From assembly GCA_029844215.1 (NCBI GenBank), contig CM056724.1, forward strand, positions 38,850,446 through 38,914,445: 64,000 bases of DNA, written 5' to 3'. Below the pieces are notes generated by a model. The model worked only from the letters and a program-made list of their open reading frames with translations. It did no database searches and was not told where the DNA came from. The stretch comes from Przewalskia tangutica. Its lineage: Eukaryota > Streptophyta > Magnoliopsida > Solanales > Solanaceae. Below, piece after piece: positions 33,414 to 45,289 of the stretch (position 1 is its first letter; each line of letters starts with the position of its first letter). The position numbers were made by a program, and so were the translations under genes.

Positions 33414-34826
33414 AGTTATGTGGTACTACTCGTACTATAACTGATGATGTTGCAGGGGGAACGTTCATGAAGAAGAGTGTCAATGAGGCACATGATTTGC
33501 TAGAAGACATGACCACAAATAACCATCAGGGGGCCGATGAGAGAGCTACAAACAATAGGAAAGTGGCCGGGGTTTCATGAGTTGGATGTTATCACTACAT
33601 TGACTGCCCAGGTTGCCACTTTGACAATGCAGTTGCAGCAAAGCACCATGTTCGTTAAAGCATTCCAAACACCAGTAAGTTATGAGATTTGTGGGGGTCC
33701 CCATACTTTTGATAGGTGCACAACAGTGGATCCAAACAATGTGCCTATGGAGCAGGTTCAGATAGTTGAGAATTTTCAGAGACCCTACAACAATGCATTC
33801 TCCAACACATATAATCAGGGGTGGAGAAATCACCCTAACTTTTCATGGAGGAATGATCAAGAGCAGCAACATCAGCTTCATGAGCTATTTCAATGCAACC
33901 ATCCTCCCCAGGGGACATTCAAAGAATGAACCTGTGCCACCAGCTCCACAAGAGAAGTCAGATGAAATAAGAGCATCACTGTTGACCTTGGCTAACTCTC
34001 AGACTCAATTCATGGTAGAAACCAGGCCCTCATTTGCAACGATAACCAATTTTCAGACCCAGTTCATGACAGAGACTAGGTCATCTATTAGAAATTTGGA
34101 GACACAGGTGGGACAGCTGGCGAACATGCTGAACAATAGAGAGCAAGGAAATCTTTCCAGTAATACTATGGTAAATCCAAGAGAACAGTGCCAGGCAATA
34201 AGCTTATAGAGTGGTAAGCAATTAGAGCAGGTTGTAGCCCAACCACAAGTGGAGAAGCAAGATGAGATGACAGAGACTTACGAGGTAGATAAAGAGGGGG
34301 TTACTGATGACCGCCCTATTCTAGAAAATGCTCCACCAAAAGTCATGAAGGACGATATAGACAAAGTTCCATACCACCAAATACTTTTGAAGAAATCTCT
34401 AGACAAACAGTTTTCCAAGTTCTTGGAGGTATTCAAAAAGTTGCATATCAATCTTCCTTTCATTGAAGCCTTGGAGCAAATACCAGGATATGTGAAGTTT
34501 ATGAAAGACATCCTTTTTAAGAAGAGAAAGCTGGAAGACTATGAGATAGTAGTCCGATGAGAGAGTAAAGGTTATTCTGTAAGAAACTTCACTGCTTGAA
34601 AGATCCAGAGAGTTTCACCTTACCTTGCACTATAGGGAAGGTGACATGCAAGCAGGTTTTGTGTAATTTGGGAGAAAGTATCAACCTGATGCCCCTCTCT
34701 GTGTTTAAAAGACTTGGTTTGGGGGAAGCAAAGCTAACCACAATCAACTTGCAGCTAGCCCGCTCTATAGTGCATCCCCGAGGAATAATTAAAGATGTAT
34801 TGGTGAAAGTGGACAGATTTATCTTA
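33414..34826 (+). pseudogene. Athila-3 gag C-terminus and protease start
   Basis: Gag resumes with CGTTRTITDDV and MKKSVNEAHDLLEDM. The knuckle region YEICGGPHTFDRC has Tyr in place of the first Cys. A Gln-rich spacer follows with a frameshift near 33900, a TAG near 34207, KFLEVFKKLHINLPFIEAL (34249-34560), and after another shift the protease block LCNLGESINLMPL, where the catalytic Asp codon reads Asn. The sequence breaks at 34826 into the rearranged cluster. Bases 34645-34826 are present again at 44688-44872, where the motif reads LCDLGES. Confidence 0.8.
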
Positions 34827-35465
34827 GGGCTAACAAAGAAATGCCTGAGTCATCTCCCTAACATGCATATCCTAACTATTTCGCCTCAAATAGCAAGCAA
34901 GCAGACACATAGGTTTTCATCATTAACAATGCACAAATCGAGAAAGATACCCCAAATAGTTTGATTTCATGAATTTTTGGCATATATAACCTAAGTGTTC
35001 AGATGATTTCTTCTAATTCCATTACATTATTCAACTTTTACTTCACTAAGCGTTTCCAGTAACTACAGCATGCATGATCTTAAAAGAAAAGGGAAGAGTT
35101 GAAAGAAAAAGAGCTTATGGTATGTAAGTTGAGCCTAAAAGCCTATTTTTACCTACCCATGCCTAAGCCTACATTATAACCCTGAAAAGCCCTGAAGATC
35201 TCTAATATGTGTATCCATGATTATTGGAGAATAGCAAGTAAACATGTCATAGGATTTTGAAATTGGCATGCATAGTTAGGTATTCTTACTTCCATTGAGC
35301 ATGTTATATGTTCCTACATATTATCCTACCAACCTTTATGCTTTTCTAAGTGACAATTGTGCAACAAAATGATCAGTGTCTTTGAGTCATTTTATTTTAC
35401 TTTCTTTCGTGTCTTTGTTTATATTTTTTATCTTTGCTCGGGGGAGAGCAAAGATTAAGTTTGGG
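34827..35465. other. Inverted mosaic of Athila 3' non-coding sequence
   Basis: 34829-35085 is the reverse complement of sequence corresponding to about 25372-25640 of Athila-2, and matches 39888-40143 directly. 35090-35465 is in forward orientation and corresponds to about 25937-26390, ending at the polypurine tract AAGTTTGGGG. The next base begins minus-strand protease coding. Two opposed blocks are joined here without an LTR. Confidence 0.7.
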
Positions 35466-37698
35466 GTATCCTTGAAAACCATCTCTTCATTCTCCACTCT
35501 GAGTGTCAGCTCACCCTTATCCACATCAATCAGGGCTCTCCCGGTTGCCAAGAATGGTCTTCCCAATATGATGGGGATCTCATCATCTTCCTCCATATCA
35601 AGGATGAGGAAGTCCGCATGAAAGAATAATTTTTCACCTTAACTAAGACATCTTCAATCGTTCCCGTGGGATGTACCACTGTCCTATCTGCTAATTGCAA
35701 GCTCACAGTGGTTGGTTTGCCTCACCCAACCCCAATCTCTTGAAAACGGACAAGGGCATAAGATTTATGCTAGCCCCCAAATCACAAAGGGCCCTATTAC
35801 ATGTCACCCTGCCAACTGTGCAAGACAATGTGAAGCTCCCTGGATCCTTGAGTTTGGGGGGCAATTTCTTCTGCAAGATGGCACTGCATTCCCCTGTCAG
35901 TGCCACTGTCTCATACTCCGCCAACTTCTTCTTCTTCCAAAGAATTTCCTTCATGAATTTAAAATAAGTAGGCATTTGCTCCAATGCCTCAATGAACGGA
36001 ATGTTAATGTGTATCTTTCTGAATACCTCCAAGAACTTGGAGAATTGCTTATCAACCACTTTCCTTTGCAACCTCTGTGGGTAAAGAATCCTCTTAGTAT
36101 ATTCCCTCACTGGGACTGTTGGAGCTTTCTCTAACATAGGGCGGTCTTCAGTAACCCTCTCCCTCTCTGCATCTACTCTCTGTTCAACTAAAGGCTGGGG
36201 TGTAAGCTGTTCTAGCTGCTTTTCATTTCTCACCGCACTGACATCGTTCTCTGGGGTTCATCTTCAGACTAGGCAAAGTGCCCTGTGGCCTGTTGTTTGC
36301 CATCTTCGCTAGTTGTCCCACCTGCGTCTCCAAATTCCTGATACAGGATCTGGTCTCTGCCATGAACTGGGTCTGTGAGTTGGTGAGTGTCAACAGGGCT
36401 GCTCTCAACTCATCTGGTTTCTCTTGTTGAGCAGGTGCATTAAATTGTTGTGGAGATGAGGCCTGAGTGAATGGTTGCTGATTTTGGTATTGGCCTCGAA
36501 ATTGGTTCTGCTGCCCTTGATCACCCCTCCATGAAAAGTTAGGGTGATTCCTCCACCCTGGATTGTAGGTATTTGAATAGGGGTTGTTCTGGGGCCTTTG
36601 GTAATTCCCTACTGCTTGGCATTCTGCTTGCTCGATAGAGATGTTGTTGGGGTCTGCTGATGGGCACCTATCAATGGTATGTGGACCTCCACACATCTCA
36701 CAACTCAACGACATTTGAACTGCATTCACTGACACTGTGTTCTGTTGCAGTTGCTTGTTCAAGAGAGCAACTTGTGCATTTAATGTTGTGATGACATCAA
36801 TCTCATAAACTCCTATTGCTCTTCTTCCACTCACCCCTCTGTCCTCTGTTACATGATTATTGGTGTCCATGTCTTCTAACAAATCATGGGATTCGCAGGT
36901 CGCCTTCCTCATGAAAGGTCCACCTGCGACTGCGTCAATGATAGTTCTTGTGGTCCCGCTTAGCCCATTGTAGAAAATATGGACCTAATTCCACAACTCA
37001 ATGCTATGATGTGGACACTTCCTTTGCAAATCTTTAAATCTCTCCAAAGCCTCATAGAGTGACTCTCCATCAGCCTGATAAAAATTGTTCAACTCCCCTC
37101 TCAGCTTAGCGGCTTTGGACGGTGGAAAGAACTTTGCTAAAAACTTATGTGTCAACTCCTGCCATGTGAATATAGAATCTGTAGGCAGGGAATTCAACCA
37201 AACTTTCGCTCTATCCCTGAGTGAGAAGGGAAAAAGCCTCAGTCGGATGGCGGCGTCAGTAACGCCATTGTACTTGAAAGTTGCACATAATTCCAAGAAG
37301 TTCGCTATGTGCATGTGAGGATCTTCTGATGGCAACCCTCCGAATTGAACAGTATTCTGCACCATACTCAGGATCGCAGACTTGATTTCAAAATTATTTG
37401 CTCCTATTACTGGGAGCCTGATGCAAGTTTGTGCTCCATTCACCCTTGGCAGCACATAATCTCTCAAGCTTCTCTCAGCTTGGACGTGGACCCTCTCTTC
37501 CACATCCATTGGTAACCTCCGGGGCATCCTTTGGTTAGGTTTATGATCACCTAACCCTTATTTCATCTCATTGTTGTTCTGCAAGCCCCCCATTGCTATT
37601 AAGGCCAAAATTCGTCTGTTTCTCATGTTCTGCTCGCAAGTCTTTTCAATCTCCAGGTTGAAGGGGACAAGTGTATCTGCTCCTCTTCTCCTTCGCAT
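35466..37698 (-). pseudogene. Athila-4 left copy: gag-protease, truncated
   Basis: Start context at 37696-37698 with an intact CGA second codon. Visible in order: [16 protein letters not shown] (37527-36985), [20 protein letters not shown], an in-frame TAG right after ELWN at about 36984, then MRKATCESHDLLEDM, the knuckle CEMCGGPHTIDRC (36912-36223), KFLEVFRKIHINIPF, the protease block LCDLGASINLMPL (36233-35703) and [19 protein letters not shown]. It is cut within EEMVFK at 35466, where the inverted mosaic starts. A frameshift lies at 36223-36240 and another near 35620-35700. Confidence 0.85.
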
Positions 37699-37851
37699 AA
37701 ACTAGATGCCTTCAACAGATCAAAATAAACAAACGGATCACGACGCACGGTTTCACGAATAAAAGAGAAAAATATAGTAATAAATAAAAACAAAAATAAA
37801 AAAACCAAATTAGAAATTAAGAATAGATAAAATGATATTGAACTACGCCAA

Positions 37852-37869
37852 TCCCCTGCAACGGCGCCA
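37852..37869 (-). promoter_or_regulatory. Primer-binding site, tRNA-Asp type (Athila-4 left copy)
   Basis: The minus strand reads TGGCGCCGTTGCAGGGGA, one base from the Athila-2 site. Confidence 0.8.
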
Positions 37870-37875
37870 AAAACT

Positions 37876-39124
37876 TGATGCGCGATTTATGCACACACTA
37901 ACGCAAGTGCACGTGTCGTGACAAGTAATATAGTCTAGAAGACCAAGTTATCGTCCTCAGGGATTAGTGTCCAATTCTCAAACTCTATTCTATGGTATCT
38001 ATTTGGTAACCGATGATTGATGAATTGATTATAACTATAATTATGGATGCTAACTAAATTACTTTATTTTACTTCAGATATGATGGAAATAGGGCTTCCA
38101 AATCTCCTCAACTATCCGCTCATCTTACTTGTTAATGCAATTAATTATGGTTATTCTTCTATTTTGAGATAGCAGGTTAACTAAGCCGTTTTATACTCCT
38201 GTTAATGTAATATAAACACTCAACCCCAATATAGAACCCTTCTACCTTTCGGTGATAAGATTGACTATAAATGAGGATTAAGAGCAATAACCTATTAAGC
38301 TACACAAGTATCGGGGTACTTTCGTCCACGATTTAACCTATGTTTATTCAACTATAGCATATTCACAATCTCCCCTTTCAGCTTTCGATTAGAAATCATA
38401 TAGATTATAATAATTAATGATCAATTAATTACCAAACATTCAAGACAAATATTGAATAAATCTCAACAATGATTAGAAGAAACCAAAACATGCATTAATT
38501 CATAAGAATGAGTTTCAAGTGATTTGATATGGAAAACCCTAAATTAAGTTAGTTCCTAGCCATAGACATGCCAAGAACTAAACTAATATCCAACATAAAC
38601 TATAAAGAAATAAAACAAAGAACAAAGAAATTACACAAAAGTAGTCTCCAATCTTGATCTCCAAGTTTGTGATGAATTGGCAAAGGTTGGAACCCTTAAT
38701 CTGACCTAGAAATGTCCTTTTTATAGCCTCCAAAATGTTCTCAAACTTTTCCTTTTAGGCCTTGGCCCATTCCCATTCGGATTTGGCAGAATTCCCTCCT
38801 CGGCGCCGCGGCCCTTCAATTGGCGCCGCGGCGCCGAAACCCCTGCAGTTCTCTGTACTTTGGACGCCGCGGCGCTCTGATGCTGCTGGTTGGAGGCGCT
38901 GCGGTTCCACCCTGTTTCTTGCCCGGATCGCCAACTTTCTAGCTTTTTGAGCTCTGGAACCTCTGTTTCTGCCCTCTTTTCGCTCCTTTTCGCCAATATG
39001 CCACTTTAAACCATTATGACTCAAAAGAAAGAAAATATATCCTAAGACGACACGTATTTGTACAAAAATGGGCAAAAGACTAACTAAAAATGACTTAAAA
39101 GGTGTATATAAAATAAACCGATTA
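37876..39124 (-). repeat. Athila-4 shared middle LTR
   Basis: 1249 bases in minus orientation, ending GCGCATCA at its left side. Its start (right side) reads TAATCGGTT where other copies have TGATCGGTG. It serves as 3' LTR of the right copy and 5' LTR of the left copy. The GC array at 38797-38915 is well preserved, with GGCGCCGCGGCGCC intact, and the TATA box is at 38718-38725. Confidence 0.85.
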
Positions 39125-40797
39125 AACACCCCCAAACTTAACCTTTGCTCGCCCTCGAGCAAAGATCAAAAGAAAGAAATAAAGACACGAAAGAAAATAA
39201 AATAAAATGACTCAAAGACATTGATCACTTTGCTGCACAATTTTCACTTAAAAACGCAGGAAGGTTAGCAGAATAATATGCAGGAACATATAGCATGGAT
39301 TTTTAGCATTCCAAACACATCAAGTTAGACATTTCGCAAATTCACTTTAATCATGCTCAATGGAAGTAAGAATACCTAACTATGCATGTCAATTTCAAAA
39401 TCCTATGGTATATTTACTTGCTATTCTCCACTAATCATGGATACACATATAAGAGATCTTCAGGGGTTTTCAGGGTTGTAATGTAGGCTTAGACATGAGT
39501 AGGTAAAAATATGCATTTAGACTCAATTTACGTACCATAAGCTCTTTTGCTTTAAATTCTTCCATTTTCTTGTGATTCTATTTTTCACTTCATACCTATC
39601 TTTCCCCTCTTTTGTTTTGAGAGAATGAAGTGTATTATGAATAGCCGGCACCCCCAAACTTAGGCTTTTGCCTATTTATTATTACTTTTTCATTGGGGTG
39701 CATCAAAATTGTTCAATCTCTTTTTGTTTCTTTTTCAATACTTTATATTCCAAACAACTCAATTTTTCCACTTATGGCACAAATATAGAATTATAGGGTG
39801 TCAAAGAAATGTCTTATTTTTAGGCTCAAATGGGCTGACTAGGGATATGATTTGAATGTCAGGGATAGACAAAAAATGGTAAGAAATGACTAACAAAGAA
39901 ATGTCTGAGTCATCTCCCTAACATGCATATCCTAATTATTTCGCCTCAAATAGCAAGCAAGCAGACACATAAGTTTAATCATTAACAATGCACAAATCAA
40001 GCAAGATACCCCAAATAGTCTGATTTCATAAATTTTTGGCATATCTAACCTAAGTGTTTAGATGGTTGCTTCTAATTCCATTACATTATTCAACCTTACT
40101 TCACTAGGCGTTTCCTAGTAACTACAACATGTATGATCTTTAAAAATAATAATATTATGACTCAAAAAATACTCAAAAATACACAAAACAAATCAAAAAG
40201 ACTAAAAAACAATAAGACACCCCCCAAACTTAAATCACACATTGTCCCCAATGTGTGCAAGACTCAAGAATAAAAGAAAAAGAAAAACGGGACAACTTAC
40301 AAACTTGGTTTAAAGTGGTGGCGGCGGATAAGGCATGACAGATAACGTCAGAAATCCCGTCAGAGTGGAAGGGGGAAATCGTTTCTAGGGCTCTTTTATT
40401 TTTCAGAGTTTTCATCGCGGCGCCGCGGCCCTGCTATTGGCGCCGCGGCGGCCAAACTTCTGCGACCCTCTGAACTTCCAGCGCCGTGTCGCTCTGATTT
40501 GGCGGCGCGGCGCCCAAACTTCAGAGCTCTTCTGGACTCTTGGCGCCGCGACGCTGAACTTTCTGCGCCCTTCTGCACTTCCGGCGCCACGGCCCTCTGC
40601 TGGGCACCGTGGCGCTGAGCCGATTTTTTTTCTTTTGATTTTTTCCGTTTTCGTCCTCCAAATTTTTGGCCCTGTACCTGTCATCACAACATGCAAACAA
40701 TACCTTCCGTGAGACTGTTCTAATTAAAACGAAATTGCAAAAACTAAAATTAAATAACCTTGGGTTGCCTCCCAAGTAGCGCTGTCTTTAACGTCTT
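39125..40797 (-). other. Athila-4 right copy 3' non-coding region
   Basis: Equivalent to 23050-26390 of Athila-2 with the second ORF deleted. It holds polypurine tracts (as CCCCCAAACTT) at about 39125-39140, 39651-39663 and 40213-40231, the GNRA-loop hairpin at 40236-40257, a GC array at 40418-40620 and the CTTGGG hairpin at 40760-40777. No gene is supported; the open frames over the GC array are compositional. Confidence 0.75.
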
Positions 40798-43287
40798 TTA
40801 GCCAGACGCAAGTTCCTTATCAAGAGCATGGGGTAGATTAACCCAACAACCTATCCATTTCATCAACATTTTTCGCTTCCGCCTTCTGTTTTTCTTTTTC
40901 TCCTTTTTCTCAAGAGGAGGTTTAGCGTTGCTTACCTGTTTTGGCGGACTTATTTCCCTTGCTTTGGCTTGTGCTGGCTCAACCGATGTGCTGACAGTGC
41001 TAACTGCAAAACACTTGCTCATGACTGGGGGTTCAATGATGTGTTTGAACACCTTGAACACCATCTCTTCATTCTCCACTCTGAGTGTCAGCTCACCCTT
41101 CTCCACATCAATCAGGGCTCTCCCGGTTGCCAAGAATGGTCTTCCCAATATGATGGGGATCTCATCATCTTCCTCCATATCAAGGATGAGGAAGTCCGCA
41201 GGAAAGAAGAATTTTCCCACCTTAACTAAGACATCTTCAATCGTTCCCCTGGGATGCACCACTGTCCTATCTGCTAACTGCAAGCTCACAGTGGTTGGTT
41301 TGGCCTCACCCAACCCCAATCTCTTGAAAACGGACAAGGGCATAAGATTTATGCTAGCCCCCAAATCACAAAGGGCCCTATTACATGTCACCCTGCCAAC
41401 TGTGCAAGGCAATGTGAAGCTCCCTGGATCCTTGAGTTTGGGGTGCAATTTCTTCTGCAAGATGGCACTGCATTCCTATATCAGTGCCACTTTCTCATAC
41501 TCCGCCAACTTCTTCTTCTTCTTCCCAAGAATTTCCTTCATGAATTTAAAATAAGTAGACATTTTCTCCAATGCCTCAATGAACGGAATGTTAATGTGTA
41601 TCTTTCTGAATACCTCCAAGAACTTGGAGAATTGCTTATCAACCACTTTCCTTTGCAACCTCTGTGGGTAAGGAATCCTCTCAGTGTATTCCCTCACTGG
41701 GACTGTTGGAGCTTTCTCTAACATAGGGCGGTCTTCAGTAACCCTCTCCCTCTCTGCATCTACTCTCTGTTCAACTAAAGGCTGGGGTGTAAGCTGTTCT
41801 AGCTGCTTTTCATTTCTCAGCTGCACCGCTTGACACTGTTCTCTGGGGTTCATCTCTGTATTACTAGGCAAAGTGCCCTGTGGCCTGTTGTTTGCCATCT
41901 TCGCTAGTTGTCCCACCTGCGTCTCCAAATTCCTGATACAGGATCTGGTCTCTGCCATGGCGGGTGCAGTGAGTTGGTGAGTGTCAACAGGGCTGCTCTC
42001 AACTCATCTGGTTTCTCTTGTTGAGCAGGTGCATTAAATTGTTGTGGAGATGAGGCCTGAGTGAATGGTTGCTGATTTTGGTATTGGCCTCGAAATTGGT
42101 TCTGCTGCCCTTGATCACCCCTCCATGAAAAGTTAGGGTGATTCCTCCACCCTGGATTGTAGGTATTTGAATAGGGGTTGTTCTGGGGCCTTTGGTAATT
42201 CCTGCGCTTGGCATTCGCTTGCTCGATAGAGATGTTGTTGGGAGTCTGATGGGCACCTATCAATGGTATGTGGACCTCCACACATCTCACAACTCAACGA
42301 CATTTGAACTGCATTCACTGACACTGTGTTCTGTTGCAGTTGCTTGTTCAAGAGAGCAACTTGTGCATTTAATGTTGTGATGACATCAATCTCATAAACT
42401 CCTATTGCTCTTCTTCCACTCACCCCTCTGTCCTCTGTTACATGATTATTGGTGTCCATGTCTTCTAACAAATCATGGGATTCGTGTGCTGTCTTCCTCA
42501 TGAAAGGTCCACCTGCGACTGCGTCAATGATAGTTCTTGTGGTCCCGCTTAGCCCATTGTAGAAAATATGGACCTAATTCCACAACTCAATGCTATGATG
42601 TGGACACTTCCTTTGCAAATCTTTAAATCTCTCCAAAGCCTCATAGAGTGACTCTCCATCAGCCTGATAAAAATTGTTCAACTCCCCTCTCAGCTTAGCG
42701 GCTTTGGACGGTGGAAAGAACTTTGCTAAAAACTTCTGTGCCAACTCATGCCATGTGAATATAGAATCTGTAGGCAGGGAATTCAACCAAACTTTCGCTA
42801 TATCCCTGAGTGATAAGGGAAAAAGCCTCAGTCGGATGGCAGCGTCAGTAGCGTCATTGTACTTGAAAGTTGCACATAATTTCAAGAAGTTCGCTATGTG
42901 CATGTGAGGATCTTCTGATGGCAACCCTCCGAATTGAACAGTATTCTGTACCATACTCAGGATCGCAGGCTTGATTTCAAAATTATTTGCTCCTATTACT
43001 GGGAGCCTGATGCAAGTTTGTGCTCCATTCACCCTTGGCAGCACATAATCTCCCAAGCTTCTCTCAGCTTGGACGTGGACCCTCTATTCCACATCCATTG
43101 GTAACCTCCGGGGCATCCTTTGGTTAGGTTGATGATCACCTAACCCTTCGTTCATCTCATTGTTGTTCTGCACGCCCCCCATTGCTATTAAGGCCAAAAT
43201 TCGTCTGTTTCTCCTGTTCTGCTTGCAAGTCTTTTCAATCTCCGGGTTGAAGGGGATAAGTGTATCTGCTCTTCTTCTCCTTCACAT
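40798..43287 (-). pseudogene. Athila-4 right copy: gag-protease
   Basis: The start context at 43285-43287 is followed directly by TGA, where the left copy has CGA. The order is the same as in the left copy: [15 protein letters not shown] (43056-42574), the shared TAG after ELWN, LLEDMDTNNHVTEDR, CEMCGGPHTIDRC (42501-42133), KFLEVFRKIHINIPF (41958-41476), and a protease frame of 220 codons (41460-40798) with [32 protein letters not shown] and a Lys/Arg-rich C-terminus. Small frameshifts lie near 42230, 41960 and 41470. It is near-identical to the left copy over about 2.4 kb. Confidence 0.85.
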
Positions 43288-43438
43288 AAACTAGATGCCT
43301 GCAACAGATCAAAATCAACAAACGGATCACGGCGCACGGTTTCACGAATAAAAGAAAATAATATAGTAATAAATAAAAACAAAAACAAAAACCAAATTAG
43401 AAATTAAGAATAGATAAAATGATATTGAACTACGCCAA

Positions 43439-43456
43439 TCCCCGACAACGGCGCCA
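43439..43456 (-). promoter_or_regulatory. Primer-binding site, tRNA-Asp type (Athila-4 right copy)
   Basis: The minus strand reads TGGCGCCGTTGTCGGGGA, one transition from the Athila-2 site. Confidence 0.85.
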
Positions 43457-43462
43457 AAAACT

Positions 43463-44687
43463 TGATGCGCGATTTATGCACACACTAACGTAAGTGCATG
43501 TGTCGTGACAAGTAATATAGTCTAGAAGACCGAGTTATCGTCCTCAGGGATTGGTGTCCAATTCTCAAACTCTATTCTATGGTATCTATTTGGTAACCGA
43601 TGATTGATGAATTGATTATAACTATAATTATGGATGCTAACTAAATTACTTTATTTTACTTCAGATATGATGGAAATTGGGCTTCCAAATCTCCTCAACT
43701 ATTCGCTCATCTTACTTGTTAATGCAATTAATTATGGTTATTCTTCTATTTTGAGATAGCAGGTTAACTAAGCCGTTTTATACTCCTGTAAAGGTAATAT
43801 AAACACTCAACCCTAATATAGAACCCTTCCACCTTTCGGTGATAAGATTGACTATAAAGGAGGATTAAGAGCAATAACCTATTAAGCTACACAAGTATCG
43901 GGGTACTTTCGTCCACGATTTAACCTATGTTTATTCAACTATAGCATATTCACAATCTCCCCTTTCGGCTTTCGATTTTAAATCATATAGATTATGATAA
44001 TTAGTGATCAATTAATTACCAAACATTCAAGACAAATATTGAATAAATCTCAACAATAATAAGAAGAAACCAAAACATGCATTAATTCATAAGAATGAGT
44101 TTCAAGTGATTTGATATGGAAAACCCTAAATTAAGTTAGTTCCTAGCCATAAACATGCCAAGAACTAAACTAATATCCAACATAAACTATAAAGAAATAA
44201 AACAAAGAACAAAGAAATTACACAAAAGTAGTCTCCAATCTTGATCTCCAAGTTTGTGATGAATTGGCAAAGGTTGGAACCCTTAATCTGACCTAGAAAG
44301 GTCTTTTTATAGCCTCCAAAACGTTCTCAAACTTTTCCTTCTAGGCCTTGGCCCATTCCCATTCAGTTGTGAAATTCCGCCTCGGCGCGGCCACGCAATT
44401 GGCGCGCGCTAAAACTCTGCAGATTCTCAGACTTTGGCGTCGCGGCGCTGATCTTCTGGTTGGGCCATGGCCGCCTGCTTTCTTGCCCGGATCGCCAACT
44501 TTCTAGCTTTTTGAGCTCTGAAACCTCTGTTTCTGCCCTCTTTTCGCTCCTTTTCGCCAATATGCCACTTTAAACCAAATGACTCAAAAGAAAGAAAATC
44601 TATCCTAAGACGACACATATTTGTACAAAAATGGGCAAAAGACTAACTAAAAATGACTCAAAAGGTGTATATAAAATACACCGATCA
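43463..44687 (-). repeat. Athila-4 right LTR (5' LTR of right copy)
   Basis: 1225 bases, start TGATCGGTGT at the right, end GCGCATCA at the left. It is close to the middle LTR except in the GC array (44366-44480), where CCGCGG cores are collapsed to short CG words. The TATA box is at 44304-44311. Confidence 0.85.
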
Positions 44688-45289
44688 CATGCAAGCAGGT
44701 TTTGTGTGATTTGGGAGAAAGTATCAACCTGATGCCCCTCTCTGTGTTTAAAAGACTTGGTTTGGGGGAAGCAAAACCAACCACAATCAACTTGCAGCTA
44801 GTCGATCGCTCTATAGTGCATCCCCGAGGAATAATTAAAGATGTATTGGTGGAAGTGGGCAAATTTATCTTACCTGCTGATTTCCTCATCCTTGACATAA
44901 AGGAAGATGCGAATATGTCAATGATCCTTAGGAGACCAATTCTAGCTACATGGAGGGCACTGATTGATGTTGAGAAGGGAGAGCTCAAGCTTTGAGTTCA
45001 AGATGAAGAGATGACCTTTACTGTTTTCAATCCTCTAACTGATCCACAAATCAATGATAGATGTTTTGCGGTTGGTGTCATTGAAAGAGTTGTCTCTAAA
45101 AAAAGCCTCACAAGTAATGATGCTCATGGGGTAACATTGAAGCAAGGTGCAGAACAGGAGAATAAGAATTCTGAACCTGTGAATGATACTGTGAACCTTT
45201 CTGTCCTTAGCCCTATGAAGAAGAAAATGAGAAGGAGGAAAAGAATGGTGCTGAAATGGATATGCGGAGGGGATACTTTACCCCCTTGA
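44688..45289 (+). pseudogene. Athila-3 protease, C-terminal part
   Basis: The Athila-3 protease resumes with LCDLGESINLMPLSVF, HPRGIIKDVLVEVGK and LPADFLILD. An opal stop follows LKL at about 44995, then DEEMTFTVFNP and a Lys/Arg-rich tail ending LKWICGGD. The first 185 bases repeat 34645-34826. The frame ends at 45289, 49 bases before the conserved hairpin. Confidence 0.85.

Larger units (their letters stand above)
35466..44687 (-). mobile_element. Athila-4 cluster: tandem minus-strand copies sharing an LTR
   Basis: Read leftward from 44687: LTR (44687-43463), primer site, gag-protease, non-coding region, LTR (39124-37876), a second primer site, and a second gag-protease cut at 35466. Two internal regions sharing a middle LTR are the usual product of unequal recombination between LTRs of two copies. 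The right end (ACCGATCA) is an intact LTR start followed by CATGC at 44688-44692 in Athila-3. CATGC also occurs at 34645-34649, where the left end of the insertion should be, but 182 bases of Athila-3 and the inverted mosaic intervene. Neither copy has pol or the second ORF. Confidence 0.8.

Noticed and set aside
40437..40712. Open frames on both strands over the GC array in Athila-4
   Set aside because: Composition effect only, with no start context or similarity between copies.
40969..41229. Plus-strand frames opposite the Athila-4 protease (also 41443-41721 and 35712-36134)
   Set aside because: Antisense shadows of conserved minus-strand gag-protease; conservation is explained by the true frame.
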